From positions 591,137 to 655,136 of the forward strand of contig NZ_CP021106.3 in assembly GCF_000355765.4 (NCBI RefSeq): a DNA stretch of 64,000 nt, given 5' to 3'. Positions within the stretch are counted from its first letter, which is position 1, and every line of letters starts with the position of its first letter. Below are positions 29,500 to 39,408 of the stretch, piece after piece. The notes under the pieces are model-generated. The model worked only from the letters and a program-made list of their open reading frames with translations, had not been told where the DNA came from and did no database searches. Source of the DNA: Nitrosospira lacus. GTDB taxonomy: Bacteria > Pseudomonadota > Gammaproteobacteria > Burkholderiales > Nitrosomonadaceae. A program made the translations under genes and the position numbers.

Positions 29500-30225
29500 A
29501 TGGCCGGTCATAGCAAGTGGGCGAATATCAAGCACAAGAAAGCCGCGCAGGACGCCAAGCGCGGCAAAATTTTCACCCGGCTCATCAAGGAAATTACCGT
29601 CGCCGCGCGGCTCGGCGGGGGCGATCCCAACAGTAATCCGCGGTTGCGTCTGGCTGTCGACAAGGCTTACGAGCAGAATATGCCCAAGGACAACGTCGAG
29701 CGTGCAATCAAGCGCGGCAGCGGCGATCTGGAGGGCGTGAATTATGAAGAGATACGTTATGAAGGTTACGGTATCGCCGGTGCGGCCGTACTGGTCGATT
29801 GCATGACTGATAACCGCGTGCGCACGGTCGCGGATGTACGCCACGCCTTCACCAAGTACGGCGGCAACCTCGGCACCGACGGCTCGGTCGCGTTCATGTT
29901 CAAACACTGCGGGCAACTGCTTTTTGCGCCCGGTACCAGTGAGGACAAGCTAATGGAAGCAGCGCTGGAGGTGGGTGCGGAAGATGTCATCAGCAACAGC
30001 GATGGCAGTATCGAAGTCATTACGGCGCCATATGAATTTGTCGGCGTCAGGGCGGCGCTGGAGAAAGCCGGTTTCAAGGCGGAGCTCGCCGAAGTGACAA
30101 TGAAACCGGCCAGTGAATCCACGCTGACAGGTGACGAGGCGGTGAAAATGCAAAAACTGCTGGATGCGCTGGAAAATATCGACGACGTGCAGGAAGTCTA
30201 TACGACGGCGGTAATTGATGAATAG
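29500..30225 (+). CDS. yebC: YebC/TACO1-family regulator or translation factor
   Basis: It is a 241-residue YebC-family protein. Members have been described as DNA-binding regulators and, more recently, as ribosome-associated factors that relieve stalling. It starts with the invariant [18 protein letters not shown] and keeps RIRLAVDKA-like [36 protein letters not shown] and the GSVAFMF segment. It sits directly upstream of ruvC-ruvA-ruvB, as in many Proteobacteria. Confidence 0.95.
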   Translation: MAGHSKWANIKHKKAAQDAKRGKIFTRLIKEITVAARLGGGDPNSNPRLRLAVDKAYEQNMPKDNVERAIKRGSGDLEGVNYEEIRYEGYGIAGAAVLVDCMTDNRVRTVADVRHAFTKYGGNLGTDGSVAFMFKHCGQLLFAPGTSEDKLMEAALEVGAEDVISNSDGSIEVITAPYEFVGVRAALEKAGFKAELAEVTMKPASESTLTGDEAVKMQKLLDALENIDDVQEVYTTAVIDE

Positions 30226-30259
30226 ATTCTTATTCTGCGGGTGAAAAAGGAGTCCATAA

Positions 30260-30778
30260 ATCCGTATTCTTGGCATAGACCCCGGCTTGCGCATTACAGG
30301 GTTCGGGGTCATCGATAAAACCGGCAGCAAGCTGACCTATGTCGGCAGCGGTTGTATCAAGACAGTGGACGGTGAGCTCCCGTCGCGTCTGAAGTCCATC
30401 ATGGACCATCTAAATGAAGTCATCGTGCAGCACCGTCCCGATCAGGTCGCGGTGGAACAAGTATTTGTCAATGTCAATCCGAAATCCACGTTGATGCTGG
30501 GACAGGCGCGGGGGGCCGCGATCTGCACCGCAGTGCTGAATAATCTCGTTGTGGCCGAATACACCGCGCTGCAGATCAAGCAGGCGGTTGTCGGCAAAGG
30601 TCATGCGAAAAAAGAACAAGTGCAGGATATGGTGAAGCGGTTGCTGCAGCTCGCCGGCAGCCCCAGCCCCGATGCAGCGGATGCGCTTGCCTGCGCGATT
30701 TGCCATGCCCATGGCGGACTGGGGCTGGGGGGAATTTCGACAGCGGGCTACCGCATGAAACGAGGGCGGCTGGTATGA
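30260..30778 (+). CDS. ruvC: Holliday junction resolvase RuvC, apparent ATC start
   Basis: It is the endonuclease of the RuvABC resolvasome that cuts Holliday junctions. Counting the ATC at 30260 as residue 1 gives 172 residues, with Asp7, Glu66, Asp138 and Asp141 in exactly the E. coli catalytic positions. The conserved [16 protein letters not shown] begins at this ATC, which is preceded in frame by TAA (30257-30259). AGGAG (30248-30252) lies 7 nt before the ATC, an ideal spacing. The first in-frame ATG/GTG/TTG is TTG 30287, which would lose Asp7. So either a rare ATC start is used, or the start codon was damaged by a small indel or a sequencing error (ATGATC changed to ATAAATC). The stop overlaps ruvA (ATGA). 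Confidence 0.85.
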   Translation: MRILGIDPGLRITGFGVIDKTGSKLTYVGSGCIKTVDGELPSRLKSIMDHLNEVIVQHRPDQVAVEQVFVNVNPKSTLMLGQARGAAICTAVLNNLVVAEYTALQIKQAVVGKGHAKKEQVQDMVKRLLQLAGSPSPDAADALACAICHAHGGLGLGGISTAGYRMKRGRLV

Positions 30779-31362
30779 TCGGCAGGATTAAAGGGCTGCT
30801 GGTGGAAAAGTTGCCGCCACTGGTGCTGGTTGACGTGCAGGGTGTGGGATATGAAATTGATGTACCGATGAGCACGTTCTATAACCTGCCCGCCATCGGC
30901 GCGCAAATCACGCTGCATACTCATCTCGTAGTGCGCGAAGACGTGCATTTGCTTTTTGGTTTCGCCACCGAAGCGGAGCGGCAAGCCTTTCGCCAGCTTG
31001 TAAAAATCTCCGGTGTCGGTGCGCGAACCGCGCTGGCTTTGCTGTCCGGCCTGAGCGTAGCCGACTTGCAGCAAGCGGTGGCTGCTCAGGATAGCGGACG
31101 GCTGATCAAGATCCCCGGTATCGGAAAAAAAACCGCCGAACGCTTATTGCTGGAGTTGCGCGATAAGCTCAATGCCGGCATGACGGGCCCCATTGGGGGA
31201 GGAATGCCAACGTCAATGGGTAGCAGCGACGTGCTCAATGCCTTGTTATCTCTGGGATATAATGACCGGGAAGCCAATTGGGCGACGCGGCAGTTACCCG
31301 CAGGCGTTGCCGTATCCGATGGCATACGCCAGGCATTGAAACTTCTATCGAAAGAAAAGTAA
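30775..31362 (+). CDS. ruvA: Holliday junction branch-migration protein RuvA
   Basis: It is the junction-binding subunit that loads RuvB. The 195 residues comprise an OB-fold domain I ([20 protein letters not shown]), helix-hairpin-helix domain II with [19 protein letters not shown] and [19 protein letters not shown], and a C-terminal RuvB-interacting domain III after a Gly/Met-rich linker. ATG 30775 overlaps the ruvC stop. Normal length. Confidence 0.97.
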   Translation: MIGRIKGLLVEKLPPLVLVDVQGVGYEIDVPMSTFYNLPAIGAQITLHTHLVVREDVHLLFGFATEAERQAFRQLVKISGVGARTALALLSGLSVADLQQAVAAQDSGRLIKIPGIGKKTAERLLLELRDKLNAGMTGPIGGGMPTSMGSSDVLNALLSLGYNDREANWATRQLPAGVAVSDGIRQALKLLSKEK

Positions 31363-31455
31363 TTTAACTGAGTTCCAAGGTTAAGCCTGCCCTCATGAAT
31401 TTACCTGCCATATGCAATCAAGCCACATCGGGCGAATTGCAATTGCATAATTTGA

Positions 31456-32496
31456 ATGATTGAAACCGATCGATTAATCGCCTCCGCATCCGTTTCTCTT
31501 CAGGAAGAAGAGCTGGAGCGAGCGCTGCGCCCCAAGCATCTGAGCGAATATGTCGGTCAGGAAAAAATTCGCGGGCAGTTGCAGATATTTATCGAAGCAG
31601 CAAGGCGGCGCCGGGAAGCGCTTGATCATGTGCTGTTGTTTGGTCCACCTGGCTTGGGCAAAACCACACTTGCCCACATTATTGCCAGAGAGATGGGCGT
31701 GAGCCTGCGTCAGACTTCCGGCCCGGTGCTGGAGCGCCCCGGCGATCTGGCGGCGCTGCTGACCAATCTTGAGCCCAACGACGTGCTCTTCATCGACGAA
31801 ATCCACCGTCTCTCTCCGGTGGTGGAAGAAATTCTTTACCCCGCGCTGGAGGATTATCAGCTTGACATCATGATCGGCGAAGGCCCCGCGGCACGATCGG
31901 TCAAGCTCGATTTGCCGCCATTCACCCTGGTGGGCGCCACCACGCGCGCGGGCATGCTGACCAACCCATTGCGTGACCGCTTTGGCATTATTTCGCGGCT
32001 TGAGTTTTATACCGTGGAAGAGCTGACAAAAATCGTGACGCGCTCAGCGGGGTTGCTGAATGTGGAAATTTCGACGGATGGGGCGTTGGAAATCGCGCGC
32101 CGCTCGCGTGGCACGCCGCGCATTGTCAACCGCCTGCTGCGGCGGGTGCGCGATTTCGCTGAAGTCAAAGCCGACGGTTACATCACCCGGCCGGTGGCTG
32201 ACGCGGCATTGATCATGCTGGATGTGGATCTCCTTGGCCTGGACGTGATGGACAGAAAGCTGCTGCTGGCCGTCATGGAAAAATTCGGTGGGGGACCGGT
32301 GGGCGTGGATAATCTCGCTGCCGCCATCAGTGAAGAGCGTGGCACCATTGAAGATGTGCTGGAACCGTACCTGATCCAGCAGGGCTACATGAAGCGCACG
32401 CCGCGCGGCCGCATGGCCACGGTCATCGCCTATCGGCATTTCGGCATGGCGCTGCCAAAGAATGGGTTGAGCGGAGAGCTGTGGGAAGATCAATAG
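31456..32496 (+). CDS. ruvB: Holliday junction branch-migration helicase RuvB
   Basis: It is the AAA+ motor that drives branch migration with RuvA. The 346 residues include [12 protein letters not shown], Walker [14 protein letters not shown] (about 63), Walker [14 protein letters not shown], sensor 1 [11 protein letters not shown], arginine finger LRDRFGI, and the C-terminal winged helix ending [15 protein letters not shown]. It lies 93 bp after ruvA in the same direction. Confidence 0.98.
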   Translation: MIETDRLIASASVSLQEEELERALRPKHLSEYVGQEKIRGQLQIFIEAARRRREALDHVLLFGPPGLGKTTLAHIIAREMGVSLRQTSGPVLERPGDLAALLTNLEPNDVLFIDEIHRLSPVVEEILYPALEDYQLDIMIGEGPAARSVKLDLPPFTLVGATTRAGMLTNPLRDRFGIISRLEFYTVEELTKIVTRSAGLLNVEISTDGALEIARRSRGTPRIVNRLLRRVRDFAEVKADGYITRPVADAALIMLDVDLLGLDVMDRKLLLAVMEKFGGGPVGVDNLAAAISEERGTIEDVLEPYLIQQGYMKRTPRGRMATVIAYRHFGMALPKNGLSGELWEDQ

Positions 32497-32640
32497 CAAT
32501 AGTGATCCTCGGTAGAACATTGGAATCGGTAGGAATAATCAGGGATTCATTCTATTTATTTCATTCCGGCACCTTTGTTTTCAAATTCAGATTCGCAATT
32601 TTTTGAAAGTATGAGAACAGCAGCGGAAAGCGGCTCATTC

Positions 32641-33060
32641 ATGGTTAATTCGAGCAAGACTATTTTCACCCTGCCTGTCCGGGTCTATTATCAGGACACC
32701 GATGCGGGCGGAGTGGTTTATCATTCCACTTATCTTGATTTCATGGAGCGGGCCCGCTACGAATGGCTGCGGGAACTGGGATTTGATATTCATTCGCTGA
32801 TTCAGGTTCACAAGGTTATTTTCATGATACGTTCGCTCAATATCGAATACTTCAAACCCGCTTTGCTGGACGATTCTTTACAGGTAGCCGTGCAGCCTAC
32901 AGAGTTGGGCAGAAGCCGCATAACACTCTCCCAACATATACTGCGTGGTACTGTCACCTTGGCCGGTGCCACTGTCCATGCGGTATGCGTGGGTGCCGAC
33001 AGTCTCAAGCCAGTGAGCGTGCCAGCGCCGCTGCGCCACAAACTTGGAAAATTCGCATGA
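32641..33060 (+). CDS. ybgC: YbgC-family acyl-CoA thioesterase
   Basis: It is a hot-dog-fold thioesterase associated with the Tol-Pal cluster; it acts on acyl-CoA or acyl-ACP esters, possibly in phospholipid metabolism. The 139 residues have VYYQDTDAGGVVYHSTYLDFMERAR, with the catalytic Asp in QDTDAGG, and IRSLNIEYFKPA. Upstream ATGs at 32611 and 32575 are in frame but add residues not expected in the family; the start is therefore tentative. The stop overlaps the tolQ start (ATGA). Confidence 0.93.
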   Translation: MVNSSKTIFTLPVRVYYQDTDAGGVVYHSTYLDFMERARYEWLRELGFDIHSLIQVHKVIFMIRSLNIEYFKPALLDDSLQVAVQPTELGRSRITLSQHILRGTVTLAGATVHAVCVGADSLKPVSVPAPLRHKLGKFA

Positions 33061-33743
33061 GCGCATCGGTAACGCAGGATATGTCCCTTTTTCACCTCAT
33101 CAGCAGCGCCAGCTTGCCGGTGCAGCTGGTGATGGCGCTGTTGCTGGTGACTTCATTTCTGTCTTGGTGGTTCATCTTTCGCAAGCTGTTTGTCATCCGT
33201 CAGGCAATGAAGCAGAGCGATGAATTCGAGAATGTTTTCTGGAAAGGTCCCGATCTCAATGCGCTCTTCCAAAGCGCCGCCAGTTCGCGCCATACGGCAG
33301 GGAGCATGGAACGGATTTTTGAGGCGGGGTTCCGCGAGTTCATCAAACACAAGCGCCAGCCGGGGATGGATATCAGCACGGTGATGGACGGCACCCGCAG
33401 GGCCATGCGGGCCACATACCAGCGGGAGATGGACAGTCTTGAATCGCACCTTTCCTTTCTGGCGACGGTAGGATCGGTAAGCCCTTACGTCGGCCTGTTC
33501 GGTACCGTCTGGGGAATCATGAATTCTTTCCGGGGTTTGTCCAACGTAACCCAGGCTACCATCGCTCATGTCGCACCGGGCATTGCGGAAGCATTGATAG
33601 CGACTGCGATGGGCTTGTTCGCGGCGATTCCCGCGGTCATCGCCTATAATCGTTATGCTAATAACATAGACCGGCTGGCGACCCGTTTCGAGAGCTTCAT
33701 GGAAGAGTTATCCAATGTGTTACAGCGGCAGGCAACCGGATAG
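33057..33743 (+). CDS. tolQ: Tol-Pal system proton channel subunit TolQ
   Basis: It is the inner-membrane ExbB/TolQ-type proton channel that energises TolA during cell constriction. The 228 residues have three membrane segments (about 20-42, 133-157 and 170-192), with the TolQ/ExbB signatures LATVGSVSPYVGLFGTVWGIM and APGIAEALIATAMGLFAAIPAV. ATG 33057 overlaps the ybgC stop, and tolR follows 20 bp later. Confidence 0.96.
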   Translation: MSASVTQDMSLFHLISSASLPVQLVMALLLVTSFLSWWFIFRKLFVIRQAMKQSDEFENVFWKGPDLNALFQSAASSRHTAGSMERIFEAGFREFIKHKRQPGMDISTVMDGTRRAMRATYQREMDSLESHLSFLATVGSVSPYVGLFGTVWGIMNSFRGLSNVTQATIAHVAPGIAEALIATAMGLFAAIPAVIAYNRYANNIDRLATRFESFMEELSNVLQRQATG

Positions 33744-33763
33744 GATTTCAGAGGACGGATATT

Positions 33764-34183
33764 GTGACTGAGCGCCGCGCCAAACGCCGTCTGATGAACG
33801 AGATAAACGTCGTGCCATACATCGACGTAATGCTGGTATTGCTGGTGATATTCATGATTACGGCGCCGCTTATCAGCCCCGGTCAGATTGAATTGCCGCA
33901 AATTGGCAAATCCCTCACGCCCCCTGTTGCGCCACTGGAAGTGATCATAAAAGCCGACGGCAGCCTGAGATTGCACGACCGTGCCACGTCGGGCGGCGAA
34001 CAAAAGGTCAGCCGGACGGAGCTGGTCGAGGCAATCAAACGGAAGCAGGCGCAAAACGCTGAGCAGGCAGTGGTGATTGCCGCCGACAAAAGTGTGCGTT
34101 ACGAGGAAGTGACGAATGTGATGGACATTTTACAACAGCAGCAGGTAAAGAAGGTGGGGCTGCTGGCCAGGCCGAAATCTTGA
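33764..34183 (+). CDS. tolR: Tol-Pal system protein TolR
   Basis: It is a membrane-anchored ExbD-family subunit that couples proton flow to TolA. The 139 residues have one membrane segment with the critical Asp in NEINVVPYIDVMLVLLVIFM and a periplasmic domain. GTG 33764 is the start, with GAGGACG upstream. The stop overlaps the tolA ATG (TGATG, 34181-34185). Confidence 0.95.
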   Translation: MTERRAKRRLMNEINVVPYIDVMLVLLVIFMITAPLISPGQIELPQIGKSLTPPVAPLEVIIKADGSLRLHDRATSGGEQKVSRTELVEAIKRKQAQNAEQAVVIAADKSVRYEEVTNVMDILQQQQVKKVGLLARPKS

Positions 34184-35013
34184 TGAGCGGGATGGCATTG
34201 CGAGGTTCCTCGCACATTGAGCCAGGGCGTGTACCGGCAGGCGTGCTGGCGGTATTGGTGCATATCATTTTTTTTGCGTTCATGATTTTTGGCCTCAACT
34301 GGAAAACCTATCCGCCGGAACCCATGATGGTGGATTTATGGAGTAATCTGCCTCAGCCGGAACAATCACCGGTGATCAAAGCAACGCCACCTCCGCCGGT
34401 GCCCAAGCCGGTCCAGCCGCCGCCCGACGCAAAGCCGTTGCCGCCGGAGCCAAAGATGCCGCCACCGCCCCCCAAGCCTGATATCGCCCTCAAGGAAAAG
34501 ATTGAGCCCAAACCCATAGAAAAAAAGCAACCGGCACAAAAAGATCAAAAAGAGGCGAAAGAAAAAGAACTGAAAGCTCAAAAAGAGAAAGAGCAAGACC
34601 TGAAGGCCCAGAAAGAAAAGGAATTGAAGGACCAGCAGGCAAGGGTGGCCGCTGAAATAGAGCAGCTTCAGCGAGAGCAGGAAGCGCGAAACAAGCTTCA
34701 GGCGCAGGCGGCAGCGCAGTCCCGCCAAGGAAACGAGATAGCGGAATACAAGGCCAGAATACTGGCTAAAATCAAAAGCCATATTATCATGCCGCCCGAT
34801 TTGCCAGGAAACCCGGTGGCGGAATTCGACGTTACCCTGCTGCCTGGGGGCGACATTCTCGATGTCAAATTGCGCAGAAGCAGCGGGTTTGCCGCCTTTG
34901 ACAGTGCGGTGGAACGCGCCATCTTTCTGGCCAAGCCGCTCCCCTTGCCGCCCGACCCCGCAATGTTTCCAAAATTCCGTAATTTAAGCCTCAAGGTACA
35001 TTATCGCGAATGA
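34183..35013 (+). CDS. tolA: Tol-Pal system protein TolA (TonB-like)
   Basis: It spans the periplasm and links TolQR to TolB/Pal. The 276 residues consist of an N-terminal membrane anchor (about 20-42), a Pro-rich stretch (PPPPVPKPVQPPP, PKMPPPPPKP), a Lys/Glu/Gln-rich helical region with near-repeats of KEKELKAQKEKE (about 115-175) and a TonB-like C-terminal domain (FDVTLLPGGDILDVKLRRSSG). ATG 34183 overlaps tolR; a TTG one codon earlier is less likely. The helical region is compositionally biased, so its length may vary between strains. Confidence 0.93.
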   Translation: MSGMALRGSSHIEPGRVPAGVLAVLVHIIFFAFMIFGLNWKTYPPEPMMVDLWSNLPQPEQSPVIKATPPPPVPKPVQPPPDAKPLPPEPKMPPPPPKPDIALKEKIEPKPIEKKQPAQKDQKEAKEKELKAQKEKEQDLKAQKEKELKDQQARVAAEIEQLQREQEARNKLQAQAAAQSRQGNEIAEYKARILAKIKSHIIMPPDLPGNPVAEFDVTLLPGGDILDVKLRRSSGFAAFDSAVERAIFLAKPLPLPPDPAMFPKFRNLSLKVHYRE

Positions 35014-35062
35014 CTGAGGTATACTCCACGGTACTATCGCGAACTCCTTGAGAGCTATTTCC

Positions 35063-36361
35063 ATGCAGATTCGCTCGCCTGAATTTTCCCCGTATATCCT
35101 TGTCTTGTTCCTGTGGTTGATCGGTGCGCCTGCCCATGCCGCGCTCGACATCGAGATTTTTGGCGGGGGCGCGACACAGATTCCTGTGGCTATTGTTCCC
35201 TTCGCCGCGGAAGAAAGGCTCAATCAAGGCATTACACCGGTGGTGGCCGCAGATTTACAGCGCAGTGGCTTATTCAGAATGATTGATCCAGCGGGTCTTG
35301 CGCCACACGAACCGGTCGAGGTCGTTTATTCAGAATGGATCAATCGCGGTGCCAATGCACTGGTTATCGGCAGCACTACAGCCCTGCCCGGCGGACAGGT
35401 GGCCGTGCGCGTCCGTCTGCTGGACGTCGCAAAACAGGTGCAATTGGCCAGCTATACTGAAACCGTTCCTGCAGGACAGTTGCGTGCCGCCGCGCATCGG
35501 ATAGCGGATCTGATTTATGAGAAACTGACCGGTGATGTGGGGGTATTCAGCACACGTATCGCCTATGTGGTGAAAGACGGTAAAAGATATTCTTTGCAGG
35601 TAGCGGACGCCGATGGGTTTAACGCCCAGCCGGTGATCGAATATACCGAGCCGATTATTTCGCCCGCGTGGTCACCGGACGGCAAGCAACTGGCCTACGT
35701 ATCCTTCGAGAACAAGAAACCGGTGGTTTACATCCAGACCCTTGCCACGCGGACGCGCAAGGCAGTGGCGAATTTCAGGGGGAGCAACAGCGCACCGGCC
35801 TGGTCGCCGGACGGAAAGAGACTGGCAGTGGTGTTATCACTGGTAGGTGGTTCGCAGATTTTTTTGATTAACACCGATGGCAGCGGCTTGCAAAGATTCA
35901 CCCAGAGTTCCGGAATCGATACCGAACCCAGTTTTTCGCCCGATGGCCAGTCGATCATTTTTACTTCCGATCGTGGCGGCAGTCCGCAAATCTATCGTAT
36001 GCAAATAACGGGACGTCCATCCGGAATGGCGGAGCGCCTTACCTTCGAGGGTAGCTATAACGTCAGTCCCGAATACAGCCGCGATGGAAAAAGCTTTACT
36101 TTTATTCATCGCAATGGTGATAGATTCAATGTCGCGACACAGGATCTGGCAACCCGGCAGGTGCAACTGCTAACCGATTCGAAATTCGATGAGTCGCCCA
36201 GTTTCGCGCCCAATGGCAGAATCATTTTGTATGCAACCGAGGTAAAAGGCCGTGGTATATTATCTGCGGTATCAAGTGATGGCAAAACAAGACAGCAGCT
36301 TTCAACGCAAGCCGGTGATGTACGAGAACCGGCGTGGGGTCCTTTGCCAAGGCTGCAGTAG
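35063..36361 (+). CDS. tolB: Tol-Pal system beta-propeller protein TolB
   Basis: It is the periplasmic propeller that regulates Pal attachment to peptidoglycan. The 432 residues start with a Sec signal (LVLFLWLIGAPAHA), then a D1 domain (VAIVPFAAEERLNQGI, ADLQRSGLFRMID), then six PD40-type repeats around PAWSPDGKQLAYVSF, PAWSPDGKRLAVVLS and PSFSPDGQSIIFTSD. ATG 35063 is preferred over TTG 35048 because GAGAG lies 8 nt upstream of it. It is in the tolQRAB-pal operon. Confidence 0.95.
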   Translation: MQIRSPEFSPYILVLFLWLIGAPAHAALDIEIFGGGATQIPVAIVPFAAEERLNQGITPVVAADLQRSGLFRMIDPAGLAPHEPVEVVYSEWINRGANALVIGSTTALPGGQVAVRVRLLDVAKQVQLASYTETVPAGQLRAAAHRIADLIYEKLTGDVGVFSTRIAYVVKDGKRYSLQVADADGFNAQPVIEYTEPIISPAWSPDGKQLAYVSFENKKPVVYIQTLATRTRKAVANFRGSNSAPAWSPDGKRLAVVLSLVGGSQIFLINTDGSGLQRFTQSSGIDTEPSFSPDGQSIIFTSDRGGSPQIYRMQITGRPSGMAERLTFEGSYNVSPEYSRDGKSFTFIHRNGDRFNVATQDLATRQVQLLTDSKFDESPSFAPNGRIILYATEVKGRGILSAVSSDGKTRQQLSTQAGDVREPAWGPLPRLQ

Positions 36362-36401
36362 TTCCGAATCCGATATTTAGTTCAACTATAAAGGAATGCC
36401 C

Positions 36402-36920
36402 ATGAAAAACATATTTGGCGTGTTATTGATCAGTTTGCTGGTGGCATGCTCCAGCCAGAGTACGAAGCCCTCCGCTGAAGTGGAGGACAAGTCCATCGGC
36501 ACCCAGTCGGGGGCGGTGGAAAGCGGCGGTCCTACAACCGGGGCCGTACCCAACCTGAACCCGCTTACCGATCCAAACAATATCCTCTCCAAACGCAGCG
36601 TCTACTTTGACTTCGATAGCTATGTCGTGAAGGATGAATATCGATCTTTGGTACAGGCCCATGCCCAGTATCTGCGCGAGAACGGAAATGCCAGAGTGCT
36701 ATTGCAGGGCAACGCCGACGAACGCGGCAGCCGGGAGTACAACCTCGCACTGGGTCAGCGCCGTGCCGACGCGGTAAGGAACGCCATGACGTTGTCAGGC
36801 GCCAAGGAATCCCAGATCGAATCTGTCAGCCTGGGCGAAGAGAAACCACGGGCAACAGGTCATGACGAATCCTCGTGGGCGGAGAACCGCCGCACTGATA
36901 TCCGCTATCAGGGCGAGTAA
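36402..36920 (+). CDS. pal: peptidoglycan-associated lipoprotein Pal
   Basis: It anchors the outer membrane to peptidoglycan. The 172 residues include a lipoprotein signal (FGVLLISLLVACSS, Cys16), a Ser/Gly linker and an OmpA-like domain (VYFDFDSYVVKDEY, QGNADERGSREYNLALGQRRADAV). ATG 36402 lies 6 nt after AAGGA; the ATG two codons earlier overlaps that site. It ends 2 bp before cpoB. Confidence 0.95.
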   Translation: MKNIFGVLLISLLVACSSQSTKPSAEVEDKSIGTQSGAVESGGPTTGAVPNLNPLTDPNNILSKRSVYFDFDSYVVKDEYRSLVQAHAQYLRENGNARVLLQGNADERGSREYNLALGQRRADAVRNAMTLSGAKESQIESVSLGEEKPRATGHDESSWAENRRTDIRYQGE

Positions 36921-36922
36921 CG

Positions 36923-37792
36923 GTGCGGTTGCGCGCTTTCTGGTTATTGTTCCTGATCGGTTGTAATTCAAGTTACGCCGGGCTGTTCGACGACCAGGAA
37001 GCGCGCAAGCAGATTGCTACGCAGCAGACATTGATTGAAGATCTGCGCAATCAGGGGCGGACGCTGGAAACGCGCCTCGTCAAACTGGAGGCAGCCCTCA
37101 ATGATCAACCGCTGCTGGAACTTCATAATCAGATCGAGACTCTCAGGCTCGACCTGAATAAACTGCAGGGGCAGATCGAAGTACTGGTCAACGAGAACGA
37201 GTTGGCAAAGAAGCGGCAAAAGGATTTTTACATTGATCTGGATAGCCGATTAAGGCGGATAGAACAGCCGGAAGAATCCGCCGCTTCGGAATCCCCACCT
37301 CCGGAATCTCCTGCGGCACCAGCTACCCGGTCTGAGGTCGCACCGGAACCAACCGTTGAGGCTCCGGCCAGGGTTGTTGCGGTGGTTCCACCTGCGGCAG
37401 GTGCTGCACCCACGGAAACCACGGAAAGCCGTGACTATGAGGCTGCCTACAGCCTGTTCAGGAATGCCAAGTATCAAGAGGCCATTTCAAAGTTCAAGCA
37501 ATTTATCAAAAATTACCCCGGATCCAGTCTTGTACCGAGCGCTCATTACTGGACCGGTAATGCTTATTACGCGAAGCGTGACTTCAAGAACGCCATCGAT
37601 ACTCAGGAAAAACTGATCGCCGCTTTCCCCGCCAGCTCCAAGGCTCCTGATGCGATGCTCAATATTGCCAGTAGCCAGCAGGAAATGAATCAAAAAGCTG
37701 CTGCCAAGAAAACCCTGGAAAATCTTATTGCCAGATATCCAGGGAGCGACGCGGCACAAAAAGCCAAGCAGCGGCTGGCCACTAGAAAGTAG
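36923..37792 (+). CDS. cpoB: cell-division coordinator CpoB (YbgF)
   Basis: It is a periplasmic Tol-Pal-associated protein that links outer-membrane constriction with PBP1B-mediated peptidoglycan synthesis. The 289 residues have a signal peptide (about 1-18, LRAFWLLFLIGCNSSYA), a coiled coil (about 30-105), a Glu/Pro/Ala-rich linker and C-terminal TPR repeats (YSLFRNAKYQEAISKFKQFI, YWTGNAYYAKRDFKNAI). It starts with GTG 36923, 2 bp after pal. It is the last gene of the Tol-Pal operon. Confidence 0.94.
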   Translation: MRLRAFWLLFLIGCNSSYAGLFDDQEARKQIATQQTLIEDLRNQGRTLETRLVKLEAALNDQPLLELHNQIETLRLDLNKLQGQIEVLVNENELAKKRQKDFYIDLDSRLRRIEQPEESAASESPPPESPAAPATRSEVAPEPTVEAPARVVAVVPPAAGAAPTETTESRDYEAAYSLFRNAKYQEAISKFKQFIKNYPGSSLVPSAHYWTGNAYYAKRDFKNAIDTQEKLIAAFPASSKAPDAMLNIASSQQEMNQKAAAKKTLENLIARYPGSDAAQKAKQRLATRK

Positions 37793-37833
37793 TGCACCAG
37801 GATCCTTTCGTGGTAATGGCGTACCGTTCTTAG

Positions 37834-38526
37834 ATGGTTCATACCCCTTTTCCATTGCAGCACTCCATTACGCAACCTGCTGATGCGGTAAATTTACGCG
37901 TCAGCGAAATATTTTTTTCCCTGCAGGGAGAGACCAGCCGCGCCGGATTACCCACGGTATTTGTGCGTCTTACCGGATGTCCGCTCCGTTGCGGTTATTG
38001 CGACACCGGATATGCGTTCTACGGGGGTAAGAGCCTGTCAATTTCCACCATTCTGGCAGAGGTTGCCCGCTATGTGCCCCATTATGTTACGGTCACGGGT
38101 GGCGAGCCCCTGGCGCAGAAGGAATGCCTGGTATTGCTCAGGCTACTGTGCGATGCCGGTTACTCGGTTTCGCTTGAAACCAGTGGCGCCCTGGATATCT
38201 CCAGGGTGGATGCGCGTGTTTCCCGAATCCTGGACATCAAAACACCTGGCTCGGGCGAAGTGGAAAAAAACCAATGGTCCAATCTCGATCATCTTACCCG
38301 CCACGATGAAGTCAAGTTTGTATTATGCGATGAAGCGGATTATGAATGGGCGGTTGAAGCCATACGTGAGCGTAAGCTGGATCTCATTTGTCCCATCCTG
38401 TTCTCACCGGTTTATGACAAGCTTGATCCCGCAACGCTCGCGGAATGGGTGCTACGCGACCGTCTGCCGGTACGGGTCCAGATCCAGCTGCACAAGCTGT
38501 TGTGGGGTGAGGGGCCGGGGCGATGA
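37834..38526 (+). CDS. queE: 7-carboxy-7-deazaguanine synthase QueE
   Basis: It is the radical-SAM enzyme converting 6-carboxytetrahydropterin to 7-carboxy-7-deazaguanine in queuosine synthesis. The 230 residues have VSEIFFSLQGETSRAG, the cluster motif CPLRCGYCDT (CxxxCxxC) and VTVTGGEPLAQ. The next gene, queC, acts on its product, and the two lie 54 bp apart. The order cpoB-queE-queC is widespread in Proteobacteria. Confidence 0.95.
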   Translation: MVHTPFPLQHSITQPADAVNLRVSEIFFSLQGETSRAGLPTVFVRLTGCPLRCGYCDTGYAFYGGKSLSISTILAEVARYVPHYVTVTGGEPLAQKECLVLLRLLCDAGYSVSLETSGALDISRVDARVSRILDIKTPGSGEVEKNQWSNLDHLTRHDEVKFVLCDEADYEWAVEAIRERKLDLICPILFSPVYDKLDPATLAEWVLRDRLPVRVQIQLHKLLWGEGPGR

Positions 38527-38580
38527 GAAGCAGGCGGAAGCACTTCGCAAACCCGGATTCTTAGCGCCACCTGCCACCTT

Positions 38581-39267
38581 ATGACAAAGGCTGTGGTGCT
38601 TTTATCCGGCGGACTGGATTCCGCCACTACGCTTGCCATCGCTCGCAGTCGCGGATATGAATGTTATGCTTTGAGCGTGGACTATGGACAGCGCCATGAA
38701 TCGGAGTTGGCGGCAGCGGCGACAACGGCCCGGTTTCTCGGCACTCGTGAGCATAAAACCATGAAAGTCGATCTGGGCGAGATCGGCGGATCGGCGCTCA
38801 CCGATGAATTCATTGCCGTGCCTACCGAAGGAACGAAAGCGGGAATCCCCGTCACCTACGTCCCCGCCCGGAATACCATCATGCTATCGCTTGCCCTGGC
38901 TTGGGCCGAGGTAATCAAAAGCCGCGATATTTTTATTGGCGTTAATGTGGTGGACTACTCGGGTTATCCGGATTGCCGGCCGGAATATATCGCGGCATTT
39001 GAAAAAATGGCGAATCTGGCCACTAAAGCTGCAATTGAGGGCGCCAGGCTGAGCATTCACGCACCACTTATCAATTTGTCGAAGGCGGAGATTATTCTGC
39101 TGGGAATTTCACTGGGCGTGGATTACAGCCTGACGGTATCCTGTTATCAGGCGGATGACACCGGATTGGCCTGCGGTGTATGCGATTCATGCCGATTACG
39201 CCAGGCGGGGTTTGAATCAGCGAATGTGCCGGATGTGACACGTTATCAATTCGGATCGGGCGGCTGA
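38581..39267 (+). CDS. queC: 7-cyano-7-deazaguanine synthase QueC
   Basis: It makes preQ0 from 7-carboxy-7-deazaguanine, ATP and ammonia. The 228 residues have the PP-loop [13 protein letters not shown] (8-20), [18 protein letters not shown], and a C-terminal zinc site ([19 protein letters not shown]). It begins right after a short gap from queE and both likely share one transcript. Confidence 0.96.
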   Translation: MTKAVVLLSGGLDSATTLAIARSRGYECYALSVDYGQRHESELAAAATTARFLGTREHKTMKVDLGEIGGSALTDEFIAVPTEGTKAGIPVTYVPARNTIMLSLALAWAEVIKSRDIFIGVNVVDYSGYPDCRPEYIAAFEKMANLATKAAIEGARLSIHAPLINLSKAEIILLGISLGVDYSLTVSCYQADDTGLACGVCDSCRLRQAGFESANVPDVTRYQFGSGG

Positions 39268-39408
39268 GGCCCTGTATTTAATTTTAATGATATGATTCAC
39301 AAGACTTTTGTCCACCAGTCCGTTTTCGGTAAAAACCGCATTCAATTTGATTGATAGCTGCAAACCTGAGAATTGCGATGATAATTCGTACAGGTCATTC
39401 CATTCCGT

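Noticed and set aside
30287-30778. ruvC starting at TTG 30287
   Set aside because: This start would remove catalytic Asp7 and the conserved LGIDPG, so it is unlikely to give a working enzyme.
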